From an uncultured Coprococcus sp. (lineage in GTDB: Bacteria > Bacillota > Clostridia > Lachnospirales > Lachnospiraceae): a DNA stretch of 60,839 nt. Location of the stretch: contig CANQTC010000015.1 in assembly GCA_947626675.1 (NCBI GenBank), positions 1-60,839 on the forward strand, given 5' to 3'. Positions 8,299 to 16,555 of this stretch are shown here, one piece after another (the first letter of the stretch is position 1; every line of letters begins with the position of its first letter). The position numbers were made by a program, and so were the translations under genes. Below the pieces are notes generated by a model, which saw only the letters and a list, made by a program, of their open reading frames with translations, searched no databases and had not been told where the DNA came from.

Positions 8299-9372
8299 TT
8301 AACAAATAACGCCTCCACCAACTATATAATCCTTCTCATAAAATACAACTGCCTGTCCCTTTGTAATCGCCCGTACAGGTTCATCAAACAAAACCTCAAC
8401 ATGTTCATCGTCAAGCATCGATATCGTACATTTTGCCCCTTTATGCGAATATCGTATCTTTGCAGTCACCCGCATGTCTTTATCCAGTTTTTCTATAGAC
8501 ATAAAATTGACGTTGTCAGCAATCAGTCTGTCTTTGAACAGTTCTTCACTTTCACCAATAACAACCTCATTCGTTTCAGGTATGATATCAGCAACAAACA
8601 CAGGATGTCCCATCGAAAGTCCTAACCCCTTCCGCTGTCCTATCGTGTAATGAATAATCCCCTTATGTTCTCCAAGCACATTTCCATGAATGTCAACAAA
8701 ATTACCCGGTACTGCTTTCAGCCCTGCCTCCGTTTCAAGGTATCCTGCATAATCCCCATCGGGTACGAAACATATATCCTGACTGTCCGGTTTATTTGCA
8801 ACTGCCAGCCCTTGTCCTGCGGCTATTTCCCGTATCTCATCCTTTGAATATTCACCGACCGGCATCAATGTTCTTGCAAGCTGCTCCTGCGTAAGATTAT
8901 AGAGTGCATATGTCTGGTCTTTTTCTGCACCCTTTGCGACCTTTAGCGTATATCTGCCATTCGGCAGTTTCACCACGCGGGCATAATGCCCTGTAGCGAT
9001 ATAGTCACCGCCGATACTAACGCATCTGCGAAGAAGCGATTCCCACTTTACATATCTGTTGCAGGCTATGCATGGATTTGGCGTTCTGCCATGTTTATAT
9101 TCATCTACAAAATAATCAATTACATACTTTTTAAACTCATTTTTGAAATTCATAACATAATATGGAATATCCAACTGATTTGCCACCCTTCTGGCATCCT
9201 CCACCGCCGAAAGTCCACAGCATCCGCCGTTTTCACTTACCGATGCCTGCTCCTCATTCTGCCAAATCTGCATTGTTACACCAATTACATTATATCCCTG
9301 TTTCTTAAGCAAATATGCTGCAACAGAAGAGTCTACGCCCCCTGACATACCTACGCATACTGTTTTACTCAT
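8299..9372 (-). CDS. mnmA: tRNA-specific 2-thiouridylase MnmA
   Basis: It catalyses ATP-dependent 2-thiolation of the wobble uridine (U34) in tRNA-Lys, -Glu and -Gln, in the cytoplasm. The 357 residues are the normal size. The PP-loop [10 protein letters not shown] is at 10-19. The catalytic Cys pair is in NPCIACNR (Cys101) and [11 protein letters not shown] (Cys201), and the tRNA-binding and C-terminal beta-barrel parts ([17 protein letters not shown]) are present. A GGAGA site precedes the ATG. It follows a cysteine desulfurase gene by 84 bases, the enzyme that supplies its sulfur, so the two form a thiolation pair. Confidence 0.96.
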   Translation of the reverse strand: MSKTVCVGMSGGVDSSVAAYLLKKQGYNVIGVTMQIWQNEEQASVSENGGCCGLSAVEDARRVANQLDIPYYVMNFKNEFKKYVIDYFVDEYKHGRTPNPCIACNRYVKWESLLRRCVSIGGDYIATGHYARVVKLPNGRYTLKVAKGAEKDQTYALYNLTQEQLARTLMPVGEYSKDEIREIAAGQGLAVANKPDSQDICFVPDGDYAGYLETEAGLKAVPGNFVDIHGNVLGEHKGIIHYTIGQRKGLGLSMGHPVFVADIIPETNEVVIGESEELFKDRLIADNVNFMSIEKLDKDMRVTAKIRYSHKGAKCTISMLDDEHVEVLFDEPVRAITKGQAVVFYEKDYIVGGGVIC

Positions 9373-9403
9373 TATATATCTCCATATTTTTAAATTTTAT
9401 TCT

Positions 9404-9443
9404 GTTCAGAGCCATCCGCACAGGCAGGAATATGACTCTGAAC
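9404..9443 (-). terminator. Stem-loop between the cysteine desulfurase gene and mnmA
   Basis: Arms at 9404-9415 and 9432-9443 pair over 12 bp with one mismatch. On the minus strand the hairpin is followed by AGAATAAAATTT, a poor U-tract. It may therefore be a weak terminator or an mRNA processing or stability element that uncouples the two genes. Confidence 0.4.
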
Positions 9444-9456
9444 AAATACCATGTTA

Positions 9457-10653
9457 TCATGACTGGAAATGTTTTTCAACAGGCTGCATAAATTCCTGGT
9501 ACAAAGGCGACATATTTCTTAAATTTTCAATAATCTGTTTTATATTGTCGGCTGTATAATCCATTTCTTCTTTTGTATTCTCATAACCAAGCGTCATTCT
9601 GATTGCACTGCGGGCAATCTCATAAGGAAGACCGATTGCAGTAAGAACATGTGAGGGTGCAGATGAACCTGCCGTACATGCCGAACCGCTTGATGCACAG
9701 ATTCCTGCTATATCAAGCATAATCAGTATGGATTCACCGTCCGCAAATTGAAAGCTTACATTTACATTATTCGGCAGACGCTTTGACTCATGTCCGTTTA
9801 CCCTTATATAGGGGATTTCTTTCATCAGACGGTTTATCAGATAATCTCTGAGCATTGTTTCTTTTTTTATCCGCTCATCCATTGTTGCCACAGCAATTTC
9901 CGCCGCTTTTCCGATTCCTGCTATTCCGGATACATTTTCCGTTCCTGCCCTCATTCCTCTTTCCTGATGACCGCCATGAATAAAACTTTTTAACAAAAGT
10001 CCCTTTTTCATATAGAGAAAACCGGTTCCTTTCGGTCCATTAAATTTATGTCCACTGGCGCTTAGCATATCGATATTCATTTCTTGAACATTGATTGGCA
10101 CCTGCCCAAATGCTTGTACTGCATCTGTATGAAACAATGTGCCATGCGCATGGGCGATTCTTCCAATCTCTGCTACCGGTTCAATGGTTCCAATCTCATT
10201 ATTGGCAAACATAATCGATACCAGTATCGTATCACATCGTATGGCAGACTCAAGTTCTTCCAGATTAACAAGTCCCTTTTCATCTACATTAAGATATGTG
10301 ATTTCATATCCTTTCTGTTCCAGATACTTACATGTATTCAATATTGCGTGATGCTCTATTTTTGAAGTTATAATATGTCTTCCCTTATCGCCATATGCTT
10401 CAGCAGAAGCGATAAGCGCCCAATTGTCCGCTTCCGAACCACTTCCCGTAAAATAGATTTCTTCTTTGTCTGCGCCAAGCGCATTTGCAATAATGCCTCT
10501 TGAATGTTCTACTACATCTTTATTCTTAGATGCAAAACTGTATATACTGGAAGGATTTCCAAATTCTTTCGTAAAGTAGGGCATCATCGCATCTACCACT
10601 TCCGGTCTTGCTGAAGTTGTTGCGGCATGGTCTAAATATACTAACCTATCCAT
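9457..10653 (-). CDS. nifS: Cysteine desulfurase (NifS/IscS type)
   Basis: This PLP enzyme converts cysteine to alanine and passes persulfide sulfur to acceptors such as MnmA or an iron-sulfur scaffold. From the start used here (398 residues), the PLP-binding lysine is Lys203 in SASGHKFNGPKG. The catalytic cysteine is Cys326 in ASSGSACTAGS, and LDHAATTSARPEV opens the protein as usual. An in-frame ATG three codons upstream (10662) touches its ribosome site AAGAAGGA. The ATG at 10653 has proper spacing and is preferred. Placement directly before mnmA argues for a tRNA-thiolation role, although a general iron-sulfur role is possible; no iscU or other suf/isc gene is nearby. Confidence 0.94.
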   Translation of the reverse strand: MDRLVYLDHAATTSARPEVVDAMMPYFTKEFGNPSSIYSFASKNKDVVEHSRGIIANALGADKEEIYFTGSGSEADNWALIASAEAYGDKGRHIITSKIEHHAILNTCKYLEQKGYEITYLNVDEKGLVNLEELESAIRCDTILVSIMFANNEIGTIEPVAEIGRIAHAHGTLFHTDAVQAFGQVPINVQEMNIDMLSASGHKFNGPKGTGFLYMKKGLLLKSFIHGGHQERGMRAGTENVSGIAGIGKAAEIAVATMDERIKKETMLRDYLINRLMKEIPYIRVNGHESKRLPNNVNVSFQFADGESILIMLDIAGICASSGSACTAGSSAPSHVLTAIGLPYEIARSAIRMTLGYENTKEEMDYTADNIKQIIENLRNMSPLYQEFMQPVEKHFQS

Positions 10654-10700
10654 ATTCTTCATTCCTTCTTAAAACTTTACTTTTATTCATTTTCCATAAT

Positions 10701-10742
10701 AAAAAAGAGAATGAACATACTACTATCAGTATATTCATTCTC
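10701..10742 (-). terminator. Intrinsic terminator after the MATE gene
   Basis: A 15-bp stem with one mismatch (10707-10721 with 10728-10742, six-base loop) is followed on the minus strand by six T residues. It lies between the MATE stop codon and the cysteine desulfurase start. The plus-strand side also carries a short T-run, but no gene on that strand ends here. Confidence 0.8.
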
Positions 10743-10796
10743 CTTTTATATGTGTATATCGTTTTCGACAATTGTAAAATGATTTTCTTCAGTAAT

Positions 10797-12185
10797 TTAT
10801 GCAGTCGTCTGTTTCATCGGTCTTATAATCTTTCTATTTACAATCAGAAGCAGTGTTACCGATACTACCAGACTGGCCATTTCTGCAATAGGGAACGAAA
10901 GCCATACATAATTGACATTCTTTGTCAGCTTTGCAAGCAGATATGCAGCAGGTATCAGTACAACGAGCTGTCTTGCAATCGATAAAATCATACTGTATAC
11001 ACCTTTTCCAAGTGCCTGAAACAATCCTGAACAGACAATTGAAAATCCGGCAAATACAAAAGAAGTACTCATAATCCTAAGAGCCGGAACGCCCAGTGAG
11101 AGCATACTGTCATCTGCATCAAAAAGCTTTAATATCTCTGCCGGCATTATCTGCATCAGCACAAGGCAAAACAGCATGATTGCAACGGCTGCTATCGCGC
11201 TGTATTTTACGGTTTTCATCATTCTGTCCGGCTTTCTTGCACCATAATTATAAGCAACAATCGGAATCATACCTGTATTTAATCCAAATACAGGCATAAA
11301 TGCCATACTCTGCACCTTAAAGTAGCATCCAAATACTGCAACGGCAAGTTTTGTAAATGAAAATAAAATTTTATTAAATACATATGTCATCACAGAACCG
11401 ATAGCCACCATGATGACCGATGGAACAGCAATAGAAAGAATATTTCCTATAATAGATGCAATCGGCTTAAAGCCTTTAAAAGATACCTTAATATCATCGT
11501 TCTTTTTTGTATTAAACAGGACTGCCAAAACAGCCGCTACGCACTGACCTATTACAGTTGCGACAGCCGCACCCGCAACGCCCATTCTCGGCATACCCAG
11601 ATAACCGAATATCAGTATCGGGTCCAGTATGATATTAATAACAGCGCCTGTTGCCTGCGTTATCATGGTATAAAAGGTTCTTCCTGTCGACTGCAACATT
11701 CTCTCATACGTCATCTGTATAAACATACCAAATGAAAATATGCAGATAACCGAACCATAAGCTACGCCATATTCGATTATCTTCTGGTCATCAGTCTGAC
11801 TTCTCATAAACAAACGGATGAAAAATATCCCGACAATTAAAAACAGAATATATCCGATTGCTTCTAAAAACACACCCTGTCTTGCAACTTCATCAGCATC
11901 TTTTCTCTTTTTCTCCCCAAGCGCTCTTGATATCAGTGCATTAAATCCGACTCCAAGACCGGTTGCCACGCCTATCATAAGATTTTGCAGCGGAAATGCA
12001 GTTGAAACAGCAGTAAGGGCATCCTTGTCAAAATATGATACAAATACACTGTCTACTACATTATATAATGCCTGAACGAGCATTGATATTATCATCGGAA
12101 GGGCTACACTAATCAGAAGCTTTCCCACAGGCATTGTTCCCATTTTGTTTTCTGCATTTACTTCAAGTTCTTTTGTACTACTCAT
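10797..12185 (-). CDS. MATE-family multidrug/metabolite exporter
   Basis: This 462-residue polytopic membrane protein has about 12 hydrophobic helices in two repeated halves. MATE hallmarks are visible near the start: PVGKLLISVALPMIISM, then ALYNVVDSVFVSYF and the GVGFNALISRALGEKKRKDA stretch. Members of this family exchange cations for drugs, organic cations or metabolites; the substrate cannot be read from sequence. It has its own promoter and terminator, so it is monocistronic. A ribosome site AAAGG lies about 11 bases upstream of the ATG. Confidence 0.92.
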   Translation of the reverse strand: MSSTKELEVNAENKMGTMPVGKLLISVALPMIISMLVQALYNVVDSVFVSYFDKDALTAVSTAFPLQNLMIGVATGLGVGFNALISRALGEKKRKDADEVARQGVFLEAIGYILFLIVGIFFIRLFMRSQTDDQKIIEYGVAYGSVICIFSFGMFIQMTYERMLQSTGRTFYTMITQATGAVINIILDPILIFGYLGMPRMGVAGAAVATVIGQCVAAVLAVLFNTKKNDDIKVSFKGFKPIASIIGNILSIAVPSVIMVAIGSVMTYVFNKILFSFTKLAVAVFGCYFKVQSMAFMPVFGLNTGMIPIVAYNYGARKPDRMMKTVKYSAIAAVAIMLFCLVLMQIMPAEILKLFDADDSMLSLGVPALRIMSTSFVFAGFSIVCSGLFQALGKGVYSMILSIARQLVVLIPAAYLLAKLTKNVNYVWLSFPIAEMASLVVSVTLLLIVNRKIIRPMKQTTA

Positions 12186-12232
12186 TTTTCACCATACCTT
12201 TATATAATCCTGATTTTTAAGTAACTTTACAT

Positions 12233-12261
12233 ATATTACACTAAATGAACATATAATGCAA
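12233..12261 (-). promoter_or_regulatory. Promoter of the MATE gene
   Basis: TTGCAT (12256-12261, minus strand) and TAATAT (12233-12238) are 17 bases apart, with TG immediately before the -10. It sits about 48 bases upstream of the MATE start codon and downstream of the terminator of the preceding gene. Confidence 0.6.
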
Positions 12262-12293
12262 GGATAAAAATAATGTCTGAATATGTTTGATAC

Positions 12294-12320
12294 AAAAAAG
12301 AGTACCGCTTAGGGTACTCT
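12294..12320 (-). terminator. Intrinsic terminator after the unknown membrane protein gene
   Basis: A perfect 8-bp stem (12299-12306 with 12313-12320, six-base loop) is followed by a T-run on the minus strand, 20 bases after the stop codon of the 220-residue membrane protein gene. Confidence 0.8.
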
Positions 12321-12340
12321 GATTAATATGGTATTCGTAT

Positions 12341-13003
12341 TTAAAACGTCATGGCAAAAACATGGATAAATAAACATATACCAATCAACGACATAACACC
12401 CATCGGTATTATTATCCATAATTTTCCTTCATCTGTTTCCTTTTTAACGACCTTAATATAAATCACTTCGAGCAATGAACAAATCCAAAATATTATGCCG
12501 CATATTATTGATAATATTGCATATCTGTCAGAAAGCAAGTCTATGTAACAATTTGCTGCTTCCGCCCCATCTCCTATATCCTTTAACCTTTGTTCATCTT
12601 CAGCGATATAGTTTCTTACATTATAATCAAGCGCATCAAATCCATACACCGCTCCTTTTATGTGTACACCGGACCAATTTATGCCATCCGGTTCAAAATT
12701 ATCGCTCCAATCTTTCCCAGCTCTGACAACCATATATTTTGTCAGAGTGTCATTATAAATCACATAATAATACTCTTTTCCGGTTGGAATAAAATTTACC
12801 TTATGTGTGATTCTATAACATTTTCCTAAGCAAATAGATACATCGCCCTCTACATAATCTCCTTTGCTGTCATCGTCATATAATTGTTTTAATGTCACAG
12901 TATCGTTTTTTGCCGATAATGTAACAATTCCTTTTGCAATAAAAACACAGCCAAAAATAAATAACAAAACAACAACTAGTAATTTTTCAATATTTTCCTT
13001 CAT
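12341..13003 (-). CDS. Unknown membrane protein, 220 residues
   Basis: I do not recognise the family with certainty; it resembles small firmicute membrane proteins with a two-helix-plus-loop layout (a DUF6709-like arrangement is possible). There is one N-terminal transmembrane segment (about 8-30) and a roughly 130-residue outer domain rich in Tyr/Asp (CYRITHKVNF, KEYYYVIYNDTLTKYMVV). Two C-terminal helices follow (about 160-185 and 197-218). The outer domain contains Cys58 and Cys62 (CLGKC). The gene follows the broken AAA-ATPase gene on the same strand by 26 bases and ends at a strong terminator. No function can be assigned. Confidence 0.7.
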   Translation of the reverse strand: MKENIEKLLVVVLLFIFGCVFIAKGIVTLSAKNDTVTLKQLYDDDSKGDYVEGDVSICLGKCYRITHKVNFIPTGKEYYYVIYNDTLTKYMVVRAGKDWSDNFEPDGINWSGVHIKGAVYGFDALDYNVRNYIAEDEQRLKDIGDGAEAANCYIDLLSDRYAILSIICGIIFWICSLLEVIYIKVVKKETDEGKLWIIIPMGVMSLIGICLFIHVFAMTF

Positions 13004-13029
13004 ATCCTTTTTTATCCCTCATTAGTAAA

Positions 13030-14500
13030 TTAGTAACCGTTCTCCATAACCATACACACTTTTTCGCAAAAACATATTCCATATTTTATAATATTCTGAT
13101 AGCCCTTGTCAATAAACGGTGCTTCATAGTTTCTTTCTTCTATCTGCTTTAACGCTTCCATGCACTTGTCTTCCATCTCCGTAAATTTTTTACAAAGCTT
13201 AAATTCCAGAATGCAGTTTCGATAAATCACACGTTTCTATCTGTCTGTCAAACCATTCTCTTATGGTATTGCTGTATATATATCTTACTTCCCTGTTCGG
13301 TACAGCCATAGTCAGATACAGCGTATCATTTTGAAATCTTTTTTCTGTCACCTTTAGGTATCCTGTAAAAAACAGAAAGTTCCACAGATTATCCTGTGTC
13401 CTGTATATATCATCATATGTGATAGCCTCATGCACAGGCTTTTCTATGCTTTCTCCATCTATCAGATGTTCTATCTCACTTTTTACCTTTTCATCAGCTT
13501 TTTCCACCAAATCTCTTATTATGCTGTTTGATGAGGTATTTGACCAATACGGCTTTGGAAACGAATTGCTCTCTGATATGGCAGTATTTACATAGTTTAT
13601 GATGCTCCACGGATTATATACTTCTGTTTCTCCAAAGATATATCCGTCATACCATTCCTTTACTTCCGGAAGCTTTTCTGAGATACCATAGGCTTCAAGT
13701 ATCTGCTCTACCTCTGTTTTCGTAAAACCAAAATATTCTGCATAATTGTTGCTCAATATTGAGTTGATACTAAGATTATTTAGTCCGGTAAATATTGACT
13801 CTTTGCTTATTCTTAAACAGCCTGTCACTACGGCAAATTCCAAAGCATCGTTCGTCTTTAGTACCGACTCAAAGAGCGAACGGACAAAATCAATCATCTT
13901 ATCATAAAATCCTCTGAAATATGCATTTTCAAGCGGAACATCATATTCATCCAGCAGTATAATTACTTTCTTCTGATGATAGGCGTAAAGACATTGGGAT
14001 AAAAGTTGTAACGCTGTTGCATAATCTCCGTCATGTGCTTTTCCATCCATTACTGCCTGATATCTTTCTTTATCATATGATGACAGCGCATTTTCTTTCA
14101 GTATATATTGATGTCTTTTAAACTCTGTGATTACCTCATTTTTTAAACATCCATATGCCATATCATAGTTTGGCTGCTTCGCTGATTTTAATGACATCTT
14201 GATTACAGGGTATTGCCCCATCTCTGACGCATACCGTTCACCGGCTTCCAGAATATTCTTTCCGGTAAAATATCTGCTGTTGTCCTTTTTTTCACCGTCA
14301 CAAGTTCTTTCATCTTCAAAGAATGTACATATCATGCTCAGCGTCAGTGTCTTTCCAAAACGTCTTGGTCTGGTAAATAAATTTACAATTCCTTTTCTGT
14401 CAGACAATTCCTTTAACATCATTGTTTTATCTATATAATAATAGTTATTTTCTATCAGTGTTTTGTAGTTTTCTATCCCTATACCGATAAATTTATTCAT
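13030..14500 (-). pseudogene. Broken AAA-ATPase-like/PD-(D/E)XK nuclease-family gene
   Basis: Intact members of this family (AAA-ATPase_like plus PDDEXK_9) run about 520-570 residues. Here the ATPase part is complete from MNKFIGIGIENYK at 14500, with Walker A RPRRFGKTLTLSM and Walker B VIILLDEYDVPLENAY. The frame then stops at 13199-13201, straight after WFDRQIETCDLSKLH. The C-terminal end of the same protein, from ILEFK through the EALKQIEERNY and NIIKYGICFCEK segments, continues in another frame to 13030. About 80-100 codons of the nuclease-like domain, including the first catalytic acidic residue, appear to be deleted at the junction near 13205-13220, with a frameshift. Intact homologues are multi-copy in gut Bacteroidetes and Clostridia and are of uncertain function. 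The start is set by AGAGGTG upstream; an in-frame ATG at 14539 is less likely. Confidence 0.85.
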
Positions 14501-14763
14501 CCTCCACACCTCTCGTTTTATACATTTTTGATATTTCATAATGTGGTTTACAACGCCATCATAAAGGCAGACATTGTTTTATTAAATATCCATATCTAAT
14601 ACAAATATATACAATTTGAAGAATATTATCAATCCCTAAATTCCCTATACCATGTGAACTAAGCTCTCACGAAATTCGTGCTTTGCACTCATTAAGTATT
14701 CGCATGATATCATAAACAACAGGCAGAACTGCTTCGTTCTCAAAGCAATTCTGCCCTTAAGCT
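14501..14763. other. Intergenic stretch between the pilus operon and the broken ATPase gene
   Basis: There is no gene here. It contains the pilus-operon terminator at its right end and a 13-base palindrome CACGAAATTCGTG at 14668-14680 within otherwise AT-rich sequence. The palindrome is not followed by a T-run, so it is not a classical terminator. Confidence 0.5.
14722..14755 (-). terminator. Probable terminator of the pilus operon
   Basis: Arms 14722-14734 and 14743-14755 form a 13-bp stem with one mismatch and an eight-base loop, starting 9 bases after the last sortase stop codon. The following minus-strand sequence (TGTTGTTTATG) is only moderately U-rich. Confidence 0.65.
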
Positions 14764-15693
14764 TTACTTATTTCTTTTCTGTTTACGTTCTTTATGCTTT
14801 TTCACCATTTGAAAAATCAGTAAGAACAAAATCAATATTCCTATAAAAAATAATCCTGCAATCAGAAGTATCTGTTCCAACCGTATATCATCTTCTGATG
14901 GAATAAACGCTGCGCCGTCAGGAAGAATATCCGCCCAATTTTTTTCTTGTGATATACTTTTTTCTGTATTGCCCTCTTCCTCCCGTACACAATAAACAAC
15001 ATACCGCTGATAATTGTGTGCATATGGATGACATGTAACAAGCGTCACCATATCCTGATTTGAAATAATTTTTATCTTATCAATATCATATGGATCAATT
15101 GCTATACATTTTTCTACTGTATAATTCAGGGTTTCCCACAGATTTGTAATCTGCACCAAATCACCGGGTTTCAGCTTTTCAATATCTCTGAACATCGGCG
15201 CGCCGCCATATCCGCGATGAGCAGCAATCACACAATTTGTATTATTTCCGCCAATCGGCATACTCGTCTGATTGAGAACGGTTGCCCCTTTTGCCATATT
15301 ATCGGTATTTGCTCCGATATATAGCGGAAGTTCCAGCTCCATCGCAGGAATTGTGACGTAACCTACCATATCATCGGAAAGTCCCTCTGCCTGAAAATCA
15401 AAGTCATTCGTCGTATAGCTGAAAGCATCACAAAGCGCCGATTGCTTCTCATCAAATATGCTTTTATTATACACCTGCATCTGTGAATACAAATTTTTAT
15501 ATAAAACAGCAGGCTTGTTTTGTTCTTCTTCACTTTTTCCCTGCTGTCTGACCTCTTCGGCCTGCTGTTTAAAATCAGAAATCGACTGATTACTTTTCCT
15601 TGTATATAATGACTCCTGTAAGAATGGATATGACAGGAATACAAAACCTGCTGCCAATAATAAAATCGCAAGAAAATTCCAAAATTTCCTCAT
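14764..15693 (-). CDS. srtC: Class C (pilin-polymerising) sortase, second copy
   Basis: This membrane-anchored transpeptidase joins pilin subunits or attaches them to the wall. The 309 residues include an N-terminal transmembrane helix (about 5-25), a catalytic core and a C-terminal transmembrane helix followed by a very basic tail (KKHKERKQKRNK), the layout of class C enzymes. The catalytic residues visible are His159 in IAAHRGYGG, Cys221 in TLVTCHPYAHNYQR and Arg230. A DAF segment at 89-91 sits where class C enzymes carry the DPW/DPF lid, so the lid motif is atypical. The gene overlaps the upstream sortase stop by four bases (ATGA), so it is translationally coupled. Confidence 0.93.
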   Translation of the reverse strand: MRKFWNFLAILLLAAGFVFLSYPFLQESLYTRKSNQSISDFKQQAEEVRQQGKSEEEQNKPAVLYKNLYSQMQVYNKSIFDEKQSALCDAFSYTTNDFDFQAEGLSDDMVGYVTIPAMELELPLYIGANTDNMAKGATVLNQTSMPIGGNNTNCVIAAHRGYGGAPMFRDIEKLKPGDLVQITNLWETLNYTVEKCIAIDPYDIDKIKIISNQDMVTLVTCHPYAHNYQRYVVYCVREEEGNTEKSISQEKNWADILPDGAAFIPSEDDIRLEQILLIAGLFFIGILILFLLIFQMVKKHKERKQKRNK

Positions 15694-16550
15694 TCTTTAT
15701 TGTTCCTCCGCCGAATTCTATTAAGCAAAAATATAATCAATACGATTACTGCAACAATGCCAATACCTGTTATAATCGCAAACACATACTGCCTTTTCCA
15801 GGTACTTCCTGCTTTTTCTGTACCATTTTGCTCAATAGCCTGTGCTTCTTCATATGGGATACGCGTTCCACGAACCAGCAGGCGGTGACTGTTTATTCCA
15901 TACGGTGTACATGTCACAAGCGTAACATAATCTTTATCCCTATCTATCGCTAAAGCACCTGTTTCATCCGGCAATACAACGCATATGTTATCTACTTGAT
16001 AGGCAAGTGTTTCTCCTAAAATATGCAGATAAAAAACATCCCCCGCTTCTAACCGGTCAAGATTCGTAAATAATTCCTTATTGGCATTTCCTGTATGTCC
16101 GGAAAGTACAGCATGTGTTCCGATTCCTCCGACAGGAAGACTTGTTCCCTGCAAATGTCCGATACCTTTTTCAAGCACCGTTTCATCTGTATTGTGGTAT
16201 ATCACCAGATTACAGTTAATCGCAGGGATTTCAATAGAACCCATTGCCCCGTCTCCATTTATATTCAATAAATCAATATATGGATGTTCATCCAAAAGAA
16301 GACGCTCCTCATCAAAAGGGTCTGTCAGCTTTATCGTATGGTCTAACAACCCTTCATTGTATATACGACAGTCCTCCCACATGGAATCCAGCTCTTCTTT
16401 CGGTCTTTCATATACAAGGTTATCATAATATTCAATCATATCCTGCTGTTTCCGCTGATAAAGCATATTGCTTATCATTGGATAGAACAACAGGACTAAT
16501 CCTGTCAGGATAACCAGTATCGCTAAAACAGTAAATATCTTTCGCTTCAT
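15690..16550 (-). CDS. srtC: Class C (pilin-polymerising) sortase, first copy
   Basis: A 286-residue sortase with N- and C-terminal transmembrane helices. The active-site residues are His152 in LSGHTGNANKELF, Cys214 in TLVTCTPYGINSHRLLVRG and Arg223. A canonical lid DPF is at 77-79, which marks class C enzymes that form the isopeptide bonds of pilus shafts. It starts 5 bases after the backbone pilin stop codon. Its sequence is clearly different from the second sortase, so the pair probably divides work between shaft polymerisation and addition of the large adhesin. Confidence 0.95.
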   Translation of the reverse strand: MKRKIFTVLAILVILTGLVLLFYPMISNMLYQRKQQDMIEYYDNLVYERPKEELDSMWEDCRIYNEGLLDHTIKLTDPFDEERLLLDEHPYIDLLNINGDGAMGSIEIPAINCNLVIYHNTDETVLEKGIGHLQGTSLPVGGIGTHAVLSGHTGNANKELFTNLDRLEAGDVFYLHILGETLAYQVDNICVVLPDETGALAIDRDKDYVTLVTCTPYGINSHRLLVRGTRIPYEEAQAIEQNGTEKAGSTWKRQYVFAIITGIGIVAVIVLIIFLLNRIRRRNNKE

Positions 16551-16555
16551 ACGAA

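Noticed and set aside
13030..13230. Independent small gene of 66 residues
   Set aside because: Its sequence is the C-terminal end of the AAA-ATPase/PD-(D/E)XK family and joins the preceding broken frame.
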